Shown here one piece after another: positions 1-12,607 of a stretch of DNA of 64,000 nucleotides; within the stretch, counting starts at the first letter, position 1; each line of letters begins with the position of its first letter. This DNA comes from Delphinapterus leucas (lineage: Eukaryota > Chordata > Mammalia > Artiodactyla > Monodontidae), in contig NW_022098001.1 of assembly GCF_002288925.2 (NCBI RefSeq), forward strand, positions 4,674,163 to 4,738,162, in the 5' to 3' direction. The notes under the pieces are model-generated. The model was given only the letters and a program-made list of their open reading frames with translations. It ran no database searches and was not told the origin of the DNA. The position numbers and the translations under genes were made by a program.

Positions 1-825
1 ATTGTAGGGAAAAAATAATACAAAATTTCTTCATTAGCCATCTCCATTGTTTGCAAAACACAACATCAGTAAGTTTTTCAAGAGAGAAAAACTATTGCAA
101 TATTAAATGGATTTATTGATTTTAAATTAAGCTATACTCTGATTTTAGGAACAACAAAATATGAATCCTAAAGTCAAGAAATGTGTTTTGGCTTTATCTT
201 CTTAAAATTAGTCAAAGATTTATACAGTCATCAGGGTTTTTCATCAACACAGATTAGTGAACATCAACCTACTGTGTGATAAATCCATAGCTTATAAGGA
301 AATAAAGAATTTTAGTTGCTCTGGGCAGGCTTAGGAGTGATGACCTTCCAATATCTCTTGGGTTTTTAAAACACTGAAATTAGCTATTGGCCTCAAAGGT
401 TTTTAGACGTTTAGGAAACATCACTCCATTTTGCAGATGAGAATGAACTAAGACCTGGAGGTTCAGTGACTGTGCTCATGGTTATCTAAAAGGCTAGAGA
501 TGTCTCCCAGTGCCATGTCTCCTTCATCCTTCTCAAGGATGCTTTCCATTTTTCTAAGAAAAAAATCACTTTGTTCAGTGCATGGTACGCAAGAGGAGCT
601 CAATAAATGTCAGTTTCCTTTATTCCTAGATTTATGTTTGCTGGGAATAAATAAACAAAAAACCCTAAAATTTCAAACCCTGTAATGGATCTTAATCCTA
701 CGATTTTTTAAGTATCTTCTTTATAGCATCAGTTCTCATACCATAAAAGTTGCCCTGGGGAAAACCAAGAAGTTTCAAATGAGAATTTGCACTGAAATAT
801 TATTATTGCTTTTAAAACATAAAGG

Positions 826-945
826 GAGCGAGGGGGGGGGGAGAGAGAAGGAGAGCTGGAGAGAGAGAAAGAGAAAGAGGGGGAGAAGGAGAGGAAGGGG
901 GGGTGAGAATGACAGAATGTAAGAGAGAGAGATGTCAACCATTCA
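826..945. repeat. Purine-rich low-complexity tract (GA/G)
   Basis: The stretch is nearly pure G and A with AGAG and G runs. The Ser/Pro-rich minus-strand open frame across it is a low-complexity artefact. Confidence 0.85.
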
Positions 946-3206
946 GTAACTCAGCAGGTTCACCAAGCCCTAGATTTCATTTTAGCCCACATTGCAGAGT
1001 TCAACTCTGATCTAACTACTAGCATGATTTTGGGGCGTCTGTTTGCAGATGCAGTAGAGTTATCAATCCGAACAGACACACAATCCGGGTCCAATGTCAC
1101 TTCTCCTCATTATGTTAATAGTTAATACATGCAAATGAAAACACTCTAGCAATTTGATTTCTTTGAAGATAGTTTGCATATTGTCTTAGCCATAATGACT
1201 GTACACTTCTCTCAGCCTCCATTTATGCAAGGGTAGTTTAGTTCATTTTTATCAGCTCAAGTTCATTTTGGCTGCCATTGGAATGTATGTGCATGTTTCT
1301 TTTTTACCTTTTGCCTAATTACCATTCAGGTACCATAAGCAGATTTCTCATGCTATTGGTGTTTTTCTTAATTAAGAAACAAATGAATTCTCCCTAGCAA
1401 AAAAGATGGAACAACAGAATAAGATGCCAGGGGCTGATGTTCTGTTTCTTAATTGAAGCAGTTCTATTGTTTGGTGTCGGTAGTGAGGGGGCAGAAATGT
1501 CATAAGTGTAGAATGTTAATACAAAAATACATAAAATAACATAAAACTTCTTTTAAAAATAAAGAGGAAATACAAAAAAATGTGTAAGAACTTTGAAAAC
1601 ATAGATTTTTATCCACATATTAATTCTGACAGTAACAAAGTAGCTTCATTTACAAATCCCTCACACTTCGAAAGCCTGAGGTTCTAACCTCAATCCTGAG
1701 AGATATGCCTACCCCTCTCTGCTTGTCTAGTTAACTGTACCCTGCTTATTTGCTCTTCATCAATTAAGGAAACACCCAGGGGAACAATTTGTTTCTTTAA
1801 TTTGTGGAAAAAAAAACCATTTGTCTTTCAATTTGCATTCTTCTTTTTCTACCCACAGTAAAATCTCAATGTCCTACCCATATAGTCAGTATTACTGCAA
1901 CCATAAAATAAGATGCACGCAAATTCATACAGACAACTCTTCCATTTCTCTTGGGGTAATGAAAACTTCGGGTAATCAAGGTTTTAGAAGAAAGTTGAGT
2001 CTTTTACCCACTTCTATACTGATGGCACAAATCTGGACTAGTGAATGATATAAAAGGTTACATGTTTTTCTCTTTAATCAAAGCTCTAGGGTAGTTATTC
2101 TTTCACTTATGACTTTACTCCTATCTCAGATTACTGAAGTCCCACCTTATTATTATTTTACTTAAATTTTTTAAAACATGAAAATCCATTACTATACAAA
2201 ATAAGCTAATAAAGATTAAATAAGCATCAGAGTAATATGTTTCGCTAATAGGAAGAGAACATTGTTAAAAAATATCTCTCGGTATCAGTTTCTAAATTAC
2301 TGAGTTTCTACTGTTACTGATAACTTTTTACTTGCTATCACTGAGGTGTCTGGGTTATGTATGGGATATATCCAAGAACCAAATAAAGAAAAGGAATTTT
2401 AAAATATATAAATAATATATATGTGAATGAGACATATCCTTCTATAGTTTCTTCCTATATGAAGAGAAGGGTCATAGCTTACTTGCTATACCACTATGCA
2501 CATGTAAGGGGACCCTTTATTAAAACCTAGCATTTTGGGATAATGTGGAATATCACAGAAAATACCTTTAGGTTGCTCTGAAAGCATAATTTATGGTTTT
2601 TAAAAAGGAAATAAATAATTTTGAGATGATTTTTAAAACACTCTATCAAAGCACGGAAAATATTTCATGAAGTCGTCCCAATGAATGTCAACAGGACAAC
2701 TGGGAGGGAGTTGCCTATGGAAAAGAAGGTCTGTGAGAAGTGAATGTGTTACACACAAAATTATATACATAAACACAAGATCATTGGTATAACCATAATA
2801 AATTTGAGAATCCATATTTCTGTGAAAGTCATAAGATAAATTTCAAAGAGCTTAACTAACTCACAAAATCTGAAATCCTGTGAAACTGTCAAGGGACTCC
2901 TTAATCCAATCATTTTTCATTTCACTATATTTAAACAAAACCGTGAACAAAAACCAAACATACGTTTCCATGTCTGCTTTCTTTATGCTCTGATATATTT
3001 GAAGGGATATACTCAGTCCACTTAATAGAGTCACTCACGTGATAATAAAATATTACATTATATTCAGTTTAGTTGTTTTTGATCATGGAAACTATGAAAT
3101 AAGACCTAAGGACAATGCCTCTCTTTCCCTTCTTGAGCTTCTATAATATTAGGATGATCGGGAAAAGGGAGAAAAGCAAAGAGTTTGAAGCTTTGAGATT
3201 TACAAA

Positions 3207-3256
3207 TTCCATATATATATGGAATATATATACACATACTAAATATATATATATAT
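3207..3256. repeat. AT dinucleotide tract with short palindromes
   Basis: Two ATATAT runs are linked by a short ATACACATACTAA spacer. The first run forms the palindrome TTCCATATATATATGGAA. Confidence 0.75.
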
Positions 3257-4189
3257 GGAAGTGTAAACTAGAATAAACATTTTTCTTAAAAGTTTATCTA
3301 GAAGCTCATGAAATTTATTTCCTCAAATTCTTCAAGTAAGGAGATTAAAAATGTCCATTATCAATCTTAACCCAGTGGCAAAATGTTTAGACAACAAATT
3401 TTCCTACCCCTGCAGCAGTGTGAAGCTGCTGTCTTTCCCCACCCCCCAGACTCTGACGTGCTAACATGGTGTCCCTGCCAAATTCTTGGCATTGGAAGAG
3501 GGGGGAAGAGGCCATACCATAACGTGTTGATAATGAGGAGATAGAAATAGCAAACCAGCTGGATTGTCCTAATAAAGTATGTCTGGGATTTAGAGACACA
3601 ACAACTATGTGTTCGGGTCATCCAAATGCATTTTAACTAACTGGTTTCTTCAGTGACCTTTTCAGATACTCCACTCAGAAGCTTTCTAAATGAATTTTAT
3701 GTGTTAACTCCAGAACTGTCTGGGGGGAAGAAAAAAAACCCTTACTTACATTTTATGGTAATGATTATTATACCCAAGGCACCCCAGGTTATTTAATACC
3801 AAAAAATTAGACAAAATGATCTATGACAGATGTCATAAATTTTAAAAATATTTACCAGTTTCTATGTGTGGTGAATATACTACATTCACTATCAATATAT
3901 TTTATAAAACATTTCCCAATGAATCTCAAAATATTTTCTTCCTTGGGAATAAAGTACACGTTACTTAAAAAGCGACTTCAGGGTTGTCTGGGAGAAAAGC
4001 GTTAATTATTTAGAATATTCAACAAGTTCTATCTTTTTACTCCAACTAGGAACAGTATTTTTTTTTAAATAATTCATTTAAATATTTTTCTATTAAAATA
4101 TGCAAACCAAACACATTAAGCTTATATTTTGAATACCTGGGGATATTTATCACTACAAGAGAACAATTTATTTTTATGGATTTGACCTC

Positions 4190-4505
4190 AAAAATGCCAA
4201 TAATCAAGATGTTTTACTAGTGTATGCCTAGTACCGGTCTAAGCTCTTTGCATGTATTAATCCATTTAATCCTCATAATAGCCCTTGTTTAGGTTTCTTT
4301 AATAATTTCTTTTTAACAAATGGAGGAAACTGAGTCACAGATTAAGTAGTGGGTTGGCCAAAAAGTTCGTTCGACTTTTCATAACATCTTACAGAAAAAC
4401 CTGAACGAACTCTTTGGCCAACCCAATAACTTGCTCAAGGACACGAAACAATAAGGTGGCTGAGCTGGAATCAGAACCCCGATGTAAGACTCCAAATTTC
4501 TGAAA
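4190..4505 (-). repeat. MIR SINE, interrupted by a mariner MITE
   Basis: The flanks of the MITE read as a reversed MIR: a GGAGGAAACTGAGTCACAG segment before it and ACTTGCTCAAGGACAC plus GCTGAGCTGGAATCAGAACCC after it. These segments are continuous in the MIR consensus, so the MITE landed inside an old MIR. The outer boundaries are approximate. Confidence 0.7.
4349..4426. mobile_element. 78-bp mariner-derived MITE
   Basis: The two ends are inverted copies of GGGTTGGCCAAAAAGTTCGTTCG with a few mismatches, meeting in a short centre. The element is flanked by TA on both sides (4347-4348 and 4427-4428), the target duplication of Tc1/mariner transposons. It has no coding capacity. Near-palindromic elements of this type are common in cetartiodactyls, and the transcript could fold into a long hairpin. 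Confidence 0.9.
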
Positions 4506-5124
4506 GAGAATACCACCCATGCCCTCTCTCTAAAGGGTGACTGACTCTATCCCTTTCTAAATAAAAAGGTTAATATGTGGCTTTGTGCTGCACATCCACT
4601 CAAGTGTCATCCCATAGCCAGCCAATGAACTTTGTGTTTTCAAGTTAATGTATAAGTTTACCAACACGCTCATTTTCAAGTAGATAGCTTACAAAGTTAT
4701 TTCCTAGATTATTCAGTCCTCTGGGCTAACACCTTCCCACAGAGTGGCTAAGAAGAGGCAGCACCGCATTTGATCAAGATACGAGGCATGTAACAGGTCA
4801 CCCAATTCTGAAAATGGATCCTAGTAACATCAATAATTCTGATGACTCTTCACCCCAGAAACCAGTCGTCCTAGAAATGTTGTAGAGCCTTCTGGACAAA
4901 GGTAGTTTTAACAGATCAACTTCAATAATTTATTCTACTAGGCCTTGCTCTGAGTCTATTTTTAGTGCTAACCACTAACTTTATCATCATGAAAACCACT
5001 TGTGGCTTTTCAACACTTGATGGCTGGGATATCAGCAGGCCACATGGAAGCAGGATCCACTTTGGGTGTGTTTTCTGCTGATGCTTTCCTTTACTTCTCT
5101 GGGTCTTTAAGAATAGAATTCTTA

Positions 5125-5395
5125 CAACAAAACAGAAACAAACTCAGAACAAACTAGTGTACCAGTGGGGACAGGGATGGGGCAAGAGGTAAGAGAGGGG
5201 TAGAGGATTAAGAAGAGGTACAAACTACTGTGTATAAAATAATTAAGATACAAGGATGTATTGTACAACACAGGGAATATAGCCAATATCTTATAATAAC
5301 TTTAGATGGAGTGTAATCTATAAAAATATTGAATCACTATCTTGTACAGCTGAAAGTAATATAATGTTGTAAATCAACTATACTTTAATTAAAAA
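5125..5395 (+). mobile_element. L1 3' end fragment (3' UTR)
   Basis: The sequence matches the remembered 3' untranslated region of cetartiodactyl L1s: an ACCAGTGGGGA-type start, CACAGGGAATATAGCC, then GTAAATCAACTATACTTTAAT and a short A-rich tail at about 5390. No coding part is left. Confidence 0.7.
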
Positions 5396-5753
5396 AAGAA
5401 TAGACTTCTTAACGGCAAGACATACCTCAAGAAGCCAAATCAAATTTTTTTCTTCATTCACCTAGCTCTCTATTTACACAAAGTCATTGCATAATGCCAC
5501 TCATGAGATGAATTTACCTACATTCGACTATGCATCTGGGTAACACCTCCGTCCAAAATGAGAATCTAAAATCCAATAAAAACTTCAACCCCACCTGGGT
5601 TTTTCAGAATCCACGAGAATGAACTGAATGAAATTGTCCTTTTGGTCACATGTTCTAACAAGGCTGAAATTTTTAGAACAGTCTACCAGGCAAAAACAGA
5701 CTTAGCAAGATGTATTAGGTTTAGGTTCCTTCAAATGAGAGTAACAAACATGT

Positions 5754-5907
5754 CATTTGTTTCCAGGTTATAATTTGCCTCAACTCCGTATGTTACTTCT
5801 ATACCAACTTTATGCCCACTTCTTTAAAATCATTTGTTTCCAGGTTATAATTTGCCTCAACTCCGTATGTTACTTCTATACCAACTTTATGCCCACTTCT
5901 TTAAAAT
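5754..5907. repeat. Perfect 77-bp tandem duplication
   Basis: Positions 5754-5830 are repeated exactly at 5831-5907, starting CATTTGTTTCCAGG and ending TTAAAAT. No mismatch was seen, so the duplication is recent or an assembly error. It creates a 66-codon open frame that repeats itself. Confidence 0.95.
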
Positions 5908-6929
5908 TATTTGACAAAAAAGCAACAGAGGTCATTTCCTTTTCCACTCTGGAATAATTATCAGAGGAAATTTATGGTGGCATTTATGATTCAAGACCTT
6001 CATGCTTTCTCAGGGTGTCCTTCTTAAATCCCAGTGAAACTCTAGCTGTAGCTTATACCATGCTCCGGTCCATCTCCTGCTTCTACTGTTGCTGTTGCTT
6101 CTACAAGAACATATGAGATAGTTTGGAAGATTTTCAAGGATACAAAATCATTAGGAAGGTGCAAAAAAGAGCAACATATTTGGCACAGAACCAATTTATA
6201 AATATGTCTGCATATAATAATGTGAAGAAAAAGAACAGGCATCTTAAAATCACTCAGAAAGTAAAACACTGGATATGGGTTCAAGATGAACTGTTTCAGG
6301 CAGAGCAGGACAAAATTTCGGAACTCAGAAAAACAACATCGTGGGGATAAACTTCTTTTTGTAGAACAGGGCCTATAATAGTACATCACATTTTAAAGGA
6401 TAGATCTTTTATCAAAAACCAAACTATCATACACTATACCTGAGGTTAATAACACAGCCATGACCAATGCTGAGAATAGAGAAATGCTGTATTGTAAAAG
6501 GCAATTAAATTAAATTCCTTTTCTCTGTGCTATTTCCTTCCACAAAGTAAAACAGAGCTTAATCTTCACTTGAGTGCTCACTTTTGGTATATTCTCATAT
6601 TAAGGTTAATAAGGACTATAGAAAAAATTATCATTATAGCTCTTCTCCCTCACAGTAATGTCTGAATTGGACAGATATTGGAATATTTTATTATTTAATA
6701 TTTTATTAAATATTTTTCCATCTTCTATCCTTTCTTCCCAACCCCCAACCATATTTCTATCCTCCCAACTACACAACTGAGGGGAAGATAAGCAATTTAA
6801 AACTTAATTATATTGGCAATATGTACTTGACTATTTCCTACCCCTCACACACCTCCCCCTCACAACAGAATTTATTAGTAGCAGTAATGGTAATGGTATG
6901 ACAATAAGGGAATCTATGTCCTCCTCCAA

Positions 6930-7420
6930 ATTTCCAGTCCTAAGTCCCAGAGAAAAGCATCATTAATAATTTGTTGCACATTTTCAGACACTTTTCATGA
7001 AAATATATACATATACATGTATCTATTCATTCTTTCATTTCTTAAAATACAAGTAGAGAGATGCCATACTGAAATATTTTTTTCACTTTATAAGTCTTTC
7101 AGATATTATCATAGCAGCATGGACACATCTGTCTTATCCTTTATAACACATGAATGACACTGGGGATTGCTCCATAACTTTATTTAACCCATCCCCTATT
7201 AATGGACGTTTAGGTAATTTCTAATTATTTGCTATTACAAACCATGCTGTAAGAGCACACATATGAAGGTTTCTATGGGATATGCGGAATTGCTAGGTCA
7301 AAGAGTATATGTGCAATTTGAATAGCTATAAACTGACAAATTGTCTTTCAAAGAGGTTGCAGCAATTGGCAATCCCAGTTACAACTGGTCTGCCCACTGG
7401 CTATTGAAAATTTATCCTTC
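6930..7420 (-). mobile_element. Old L1 3'-end fragment
   Basis: Phrases such as GGACGTTTAGGTAATTTC and GGAATTGCTAGGTCAAAG are the reverse complement of the 3' part of old mammalian L1s (L1ME/L1M4 type). It is heavily mutated and its limits are approximate. Confidence 0.6.
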
Positions 7421-7839
7421 TCGATATTCAGTTATAAAATTAGGCTAATGCATATGAATGAATGCAAAACTACCCTCGAAGACAATCTTGTGAGTTAAGC
7501 GCAAACAGATTCAATTAAAAAGATATTGCTCTGTTCGTTTATTTTCGCATGCGTTGTCTCACTCAATAAAATATTCATAGTAAACTACTGAATGCCCTCA
7601 GTGACTGTTTTAGCCATCCGCTACAATGCTGTTATTAAATCAACATCTAAAAGTTGGAGGGTAGCACAGAGGTCTAAGGTTAAATTCAAGATATCAATAA
7701 TTGTTAAATTTAACAAAATGAAAGTTGACTAGAACCCACTGTCAGCTCACGGTTTTCTTGTCCTCTCTTATACCAAATTGGTAATTACCAAATACATTCA
7801 AAATCCACTAATCGGGCTCTAGTTTTCAAAATCTGCATT

Positions 7840-8347
7840 GACCATCAGTTACCTAAAGAATAAGTTCAAGTTCTTTAACACAGCACACAAAGTCCTTTAA
7901 AACTCCGGTCCCAAGTCAAGTTCAAGCTGCATTCCCTGTCACTGTTTTCTATGTACTTTTCATCTTTGCTCAGAACTATTCACTGGACCTTGAAAATGTT
8001 AGGTTCTTAATGCCTTTCTGCTCTTGGCCAAGCTGTTGATTCTGTTGGGACACAATTCCCTCTTGTCCTGACTGGATCTTCATCTCCTCCTTCAAGACCC
8101 AGCTTAAGTAAGATCTCATCCTAGAGGCTTACCCTGAGTCACAGAGGTGTCTTCGTACCCATATCACTTTCTAGTTCCATCTATCAAGAACATATCATAG
8201 TGTACAGTAATCATGCCTTTCTCCTTCACTATCTAATGTGCTACTTGACAGGAGAGACCACAGTTTGTTGATTTTTGTATTTTCTCCTCCCTATGGTTTA
8301 GCACGTTACACACAATTGATACTTTGTTTAATGACTGTTGAATGAAG
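7840..8347 (+). mobile_element. LINE-2 3'-end fragment, plus orientation
   Basis: The stretch runs from an AGTCCTTTAAAACTC-type start through CTCCTTCAAGACCCAGCTTAA to a tail reading TTTAATGACTGTTGAATGAAG. This is the characteristic L2 3' end with its (TGAATGAA) terminus, strongly diverged. Confidence 0.6.
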
Positions 8348-8458
8348 AAACGGGAGTTAATTTAACTTAAATATAAGGCATGTGAGTAACTCTTTTTCTT
8401 TTGGGTGGAAAACGGCAAAACTACTTTTATTAAAAGATAAACCACAGGAAATGATGTA

Positions 8459-9090
8459 GAGTTTTAAAAAATTGTTCATTCATTCAGCTAATATTCTTTG
8501 AGTGTTTGCTACGTTCCAGGTACTCTTCTAGCAATTAGAGGTACAGAAGTGAACAAGACCAGGTCCCGCCCATCGAGCTTAGATTCTAGTGAGAAGTCAT
8601 CTAATAAAGAAGTACACATACTAACAGATTAAAAAAAGAAGATAATTTCAGATAAATATCAGTGAAATGAAAATAAAATAAGGTAACAGGCTAGAGAGCA
8701 AACTGAGGCATTTTCTGTATGGGGACAGAAAATTCTAAATGAGGGCTAAGGGAGGGCTTTCTTAACAGTTGACATGTGAAGTGAAAAGTGAATGATAAGA
8801 AGACAGCCATATGGAAATCTAGGGAAATGGCATTTCAGAGAGAGAAGCAGCTTGGCATGTTCAAGGAACAAAATGAAGACCAGTAAAGATAAAATGTAGT
8901 GAATGTAGGTGGTTTATGGGGGCCAGTCATGGTAGGAATTGGGAAGAGAAGTGGCACATGATCATGGTATACTTGGTGATCAGGTCAGACAAGAAGGCAA
9001 CAAATAGATCACAGAGGATGCAATAAGCAATGATTTTTAAAAACTCAGATGTCATTTGAAAAGGACATCCACTGGAGGACTTACAACAGC
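8459..9090 (-). mobile_element. LINE-2 3'-end fragment, minus orientation
   Basis: It opens with GTTCATTCATTCAGCTAAT, the reverse complement of an L2 3' terminus. It continues with TTCCAGGTACTCTTCTAGC and GTGAACAAGACCAGGTCC, all typical reversed L2 sequence. Together with the preceding plus-strand copy it makes a tail-to-tail pair about 110 bp apart. Confidence 0.65.
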
Positions 9091-9859
9091 AAGGTGATAG
9101 GATTTGATTTTATGATTTTGAAAGAATCTTTTGGCAAATAAAAATGAAACTGTTCCCCTTTTATACGGCTACATTTTGCAATGTAACAAGTGATTATATA
9201 GCCATCTACACAGAAATTCTTTTGAGTGGTCTTAAAGTTTTCATGGGCCTGTGAAGCCCATTGAGTGTCTCATAAAAACCTCTTCCCAGAAAAATTCTTA
9301 AATACACAAAATTTTGTATAAAATGTCTGGATATTCTCAAAGTCTTCAAAGTCTATGGATCCCAGGCTAAAAGTTCTTGACTCAATATATAATAATTAAT
9401 TTTCCCTTCTTGGGTTAATAAGAACAATGTGCATTCAACATTTGTTTCACCTCTGGTAACACCTAAGAGATTATTTCTCAGTATAAAGAACACCGGTGAT
9501 AACCAGTTTAGAGAAAACAAAGCCCTAAAAGTCTTTCTTAGTAACATCCCACACCTGAACGCTTTTGTTCATCTTTTTTCAAAATGTAAACTTACAAACC
9601 AAGGATGAAAAAACATAAAAGTGAATGTCAGACTAATCAGTCCAGCCACTGAATCTCAAACTCATATTCTTCCTTAAGTGAGAGTTCCGAACCCGTAGAA
9701 CTCATCAAGAAATTGCAGTCTAGCTGACCAAATAGCTGATTGCTACTTTCCATTCACAGGGACTGCTGATCTTAATTATTTTTATGATGTGGCAGCTTTT
9801 CATTTGTCAATTCTAATTTCCCTCAATGAATAATTAGATATTTATCTGATGCAGCTTAC

Positions 9860-11233
9860 CCACATGCAAAAAAAAGGATGCAGTTGAAAACCTCATGGAG
9901 TGTTCTAATTTCCCTAACACCATACACAAAAATAAACTCAAAATGTATTAAAGACCTAAAGGTAAGGCCAGACACTATAAAACTCTTGGAGGAAAACATA
10001 GGCAGAACACTCTATGACATGCATCACAGCAAGACCCTTTCTGACCCACCTCCTAGAGAAATGGAAATAAAAACAAAAATAAACAAATGGGACCTAATGA
10101 AACTTAAAAGCTTTTGCACAACAAAAGAAACCATACAACCCTCAGAATGGGGGGAAATATTTGCAAATGAAGCAACTGACAAAGGATTATTCTCCAAAAT
10201 TTACAAGCAGCTCATGCAGCTCAATATCAAAAAAACAAACAACCCAGTCCAAAAATGGGCAGAAGACCTAAATAGACATTTCTCCAAAGAAGATATACAG
10301 ATTGCCAACAAACACATGAAAGAATGCCCAACATCACTAATCATTAGAGAAATGCAAATCAAAACTACAATGAGGTATCACCTCACACCGGTCAGAATGT
10401 CCATCATCAAAAAATCTATAAACAATAATTGCTGGAGAGGGTGTGGAGAAAAGGAAACCCTCTTGCTCTGCTGGTGGGAATGTAATTTGATACAGTCACT
10501 ATGGATAGCAGTATGGAGGTTCCTTAAAAAACTAAAAATAGAACTACCATATGACCCAGCAATCCCACTACTGGGCATATACCCTGAGAAAACTATAATT
10601 CAAAAAGAGACATGTACCACAATGCTCATTGCAGCACTATTTACAATAGCCAGGACATGGAAGCAATCTAAGTGTCCATCGACAGATGAATGGATAAAGA
10701 AGATGTGGCACATATATACAACGGAATATTACTCAGCCATAGAAAGAAACGAAATTGAGTTATTTGTGGTGAGTTGGATGGACCTAGAGACTGTCATACA
10801 GAGTGAAGTAAGTCAGAAAGAGAAAAACAAATACCATATTCTAACACATATATATGGAATCTAAAAAAAAAAAAAAGGTTCTGAAGAACCCAGAGGCAGG
10901 ACAGGAATAAAGACGCAGATGTAGAGAATGGACTTGAGGACACGGGGAAGGGGAAGGGGAAGTTGGGATGAAGTGAGAGAGTGGCATGGACATATATACA
11001 CTACCAAATGTAAAATAGATAGCTAGTGGGAAGCAGCCACATAGCACAGGGAGATCAGCTCGGTGCTTTGTGTCCACCAAGAGGGGTGGGATAGGGAGGG
11101 TGGGAGGGAGATGTAAGAGGGAGGAGATATGGGGATACATGTTTATGTATAGTTGATTCACTTTGTGATACAGCAGAAATTAACACACCATTGTAAAGCA
11201 ATTATACTCCAATAAAGATGTTAAAAAAAAAAA
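9860..11233 (+). mobile_element. 5'-truncated young L1: ORF2 C-terminus and 3' UTR
   Basis: The element is a cetacean-type L1 cut off at its 5' end within ORF2, ending at AATAAAGATGTT and a run of A. The 3' UTR contains AGCACAGGGAGATCAGCTCG and a G-rich stretch. The 3' parts match the second copy at 59540-60093 closely. The 5' boundary lies between about 9857 and 9917. A short imperfect target duplication (CATGGAGTG before 9917, CATGGAATG after the tail) is possible but weak. Confidence 0.9.
9917..10864 (+). pseudogene. L1 ORF2 C-terminal fragment (5'-truncated)
   Basis: The frame is open for over 310 codons to the normal ORF2 stop and encodes the region after the reverse transcriptase, including the cysteine-rich C-terminal domain. 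Residues before about 9917 do not look like ORF2, so the upstream start at 9878 is accidental. Compared with the remembered family sequence, five codons are missing in frame near 10135. In the C-terminal motif [18 protein letters not shown] the usual His before CWW is Leu. Lacking endonuclease and reverse transcriptase, it cannot act as an element. Confidence 0.85.
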
Positions 11234-11363
11234 ACATGGAATGACAGAAACAAACAGACAAAAAACGCTAAAGGAATAAAAGGGTTCAGAAGGCAGTATT
11301 AGATAATCTATGATACTGTGTGTGTGTGCACGTGCACAGAAAAGCAAATTAATAAACTTTAGA

Positions 11364-11664
11364 GGGCTTCCCTGGTGGCGCAGTGGTTGGGAATCTGCCT
11401 GCCAATGCCGGGGACACGGGTTTGAGCCCTGGTCTGGGAAGATCCCACATGCCTCAGAGCCACTAAGCCCGTGAGCCACAACTACTGAGCCTGCGCGTCT
11501 GGAGCCTGTGCTCCGCAACAGGAGAGGCCGCGACAGTGAGGCCCGCGCACCGCGATGAAGAGTGGCCCCGCTCGCCACAACTGGAGAAAGCCCTGGCACA
11601 GAAATGAAGACCCAACACAGCCAAAAATAAATAAATAAATTTATTAAAATAAAATAAAATAAAA
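11364..11664 (+). mobile_element. CHR-2-type tRNA-derived SINE
   Basis: It starts GGGCTTCCCTGGTGGCGCAG, containing an A-box-like TGGCGCAGTGG, followed by a B-box-like GGTTTGAGCCC about 35 bases on. It ends in AAATAAATAAAT and A-rich sequence. Imperfect direct repeats flank it: AAACTTTAGA at 11354-11363 and AAACTTCAGA at 11665-11674. The open frame antisense to it is a known SINE artefact. Confidence 0.93.
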
Positions 11665-12019
11665 AAACTTCAGACAGCTGCCCATGGATACGCAAAAAAA
11701 AAACAACCTCTAAATACTTATCAAAGTAATTTTCATTTTACAACTGTTATACCACCTTAAAACGAAACATCATTTTTACTGAATAACTGAGAAATGTATC
11801 ACAGACTTATACAGCAACTGTGCTAGGGAAATCCACTTGTGTTCTCATTTCCCTGATGTAACAAAAAGTATTGACCATTATTAGCTACCACCAGTAAATA
11901 ACATCCATCAGTAATGTGACCATCAGAACAGAATCACTAAAGTGCTTCTTTTGCCTGAAACATCTTTTCTGAAAAAGTTTTTGTAACCACACCTAAATGA
12001 TTCCTCATTATTCCTGAGA

Positions 12020-12065
12020 CGATAGATAGATAGATAGAGAGAGAGGTAGACAGATAGATAGATAG
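12020..12065. repeat. (GATA)n microsatellite
   Basis: GATAGATAGATAGATAGAGAG is followed by further GATA units. It is a simple repeat, so its GATA motifs should not be counted as enhancer evidence. Confidence 0.85.
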
Positions 12066-12576
12066 GTCTCTTTGTTCCATATAAATGTATGTAGAAGAGA
12101 CTAGGTCATTTTCTTATGGCACCTTTCTTGGAAGTATTACTAATCACGACTGAAATGGCCATTAGCCCCCATTCCCTGATCACTTATTATGAGTACCACT
12201 TCAGGTTTTGGCACATGTGCTTTCATACAGTATTCCACTTATACTATCAGTAATACAGCACCTTGCAGAATTCATCCTGTTGGTATTAAGCCTACAGTAT
12301 TAGCTGAGACCCAACTGTCCTTTGGAGATCTGACCCTTAAAACTCAGAGAAAAGCGATACATCCTAAAGGATTTCTAGAGAGAATCAAACTGCCCTAAAT
12401 CTAAATTCAAATCCAAGCTGTCCAAATTCCAATACTATAACGGTTTTACTAATTTTCATGGCTAACACTGGAAAACATTTTATTCTGAAACTAGCTATTT
12501 TGGTTTTCTTTCTTTCCTTTTTCTTTCTTCCCTTCCTTGTTTCTTCTAATAGTAGACATAATTTATCTAATTTACC

Positions 12577-12607
12577 TAATAGTAGATATAATCAATATCT
12601 ACTATTA
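12577..12607. repeat. 13-bp perfect inverted repeat, 5-nt loop
   Basis: TAATAGTAGATAT, loop AATCA, then ATATCTACTATTA. It is AT-rich and could extrude as a small cruciform; no function is implied. Confidence 0.6.

Larger units (their letters stand above)
1..4188. other. AT-rich intron sequence without recognised genes
   Basis: No gene or clear repeat family was recognised apart from a GA-rich tract and short AT runs. Open frames here are short and show no family resemblance. Confidence 0.5.

Noticed and set aside
6042..6389. Overlapping frames of 115 codons (minus) and 75 codons (plus)
   Set aside because: No motif, signal or family resemblance; lengths are compatible with chance in AT-rich DNA.
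9878..9916. Start of the 328-codon frame as a host gene start
   Set aside because: The frame becomes L1 ORF2 within about 13-15 codons and ends at the L1 stop; the upstream start is accidental.
10841..11161. Minus-strand 106-codon frame, with a near-copy at 59686-59925
   Set aside because: Both are the antisense strand of the same L1 3' UTR, which explains their similarity.
12020..12065. GATA motifs as part of an enhancer
   Set aside because: They are a GATA microsatellite, expected to be neutral.
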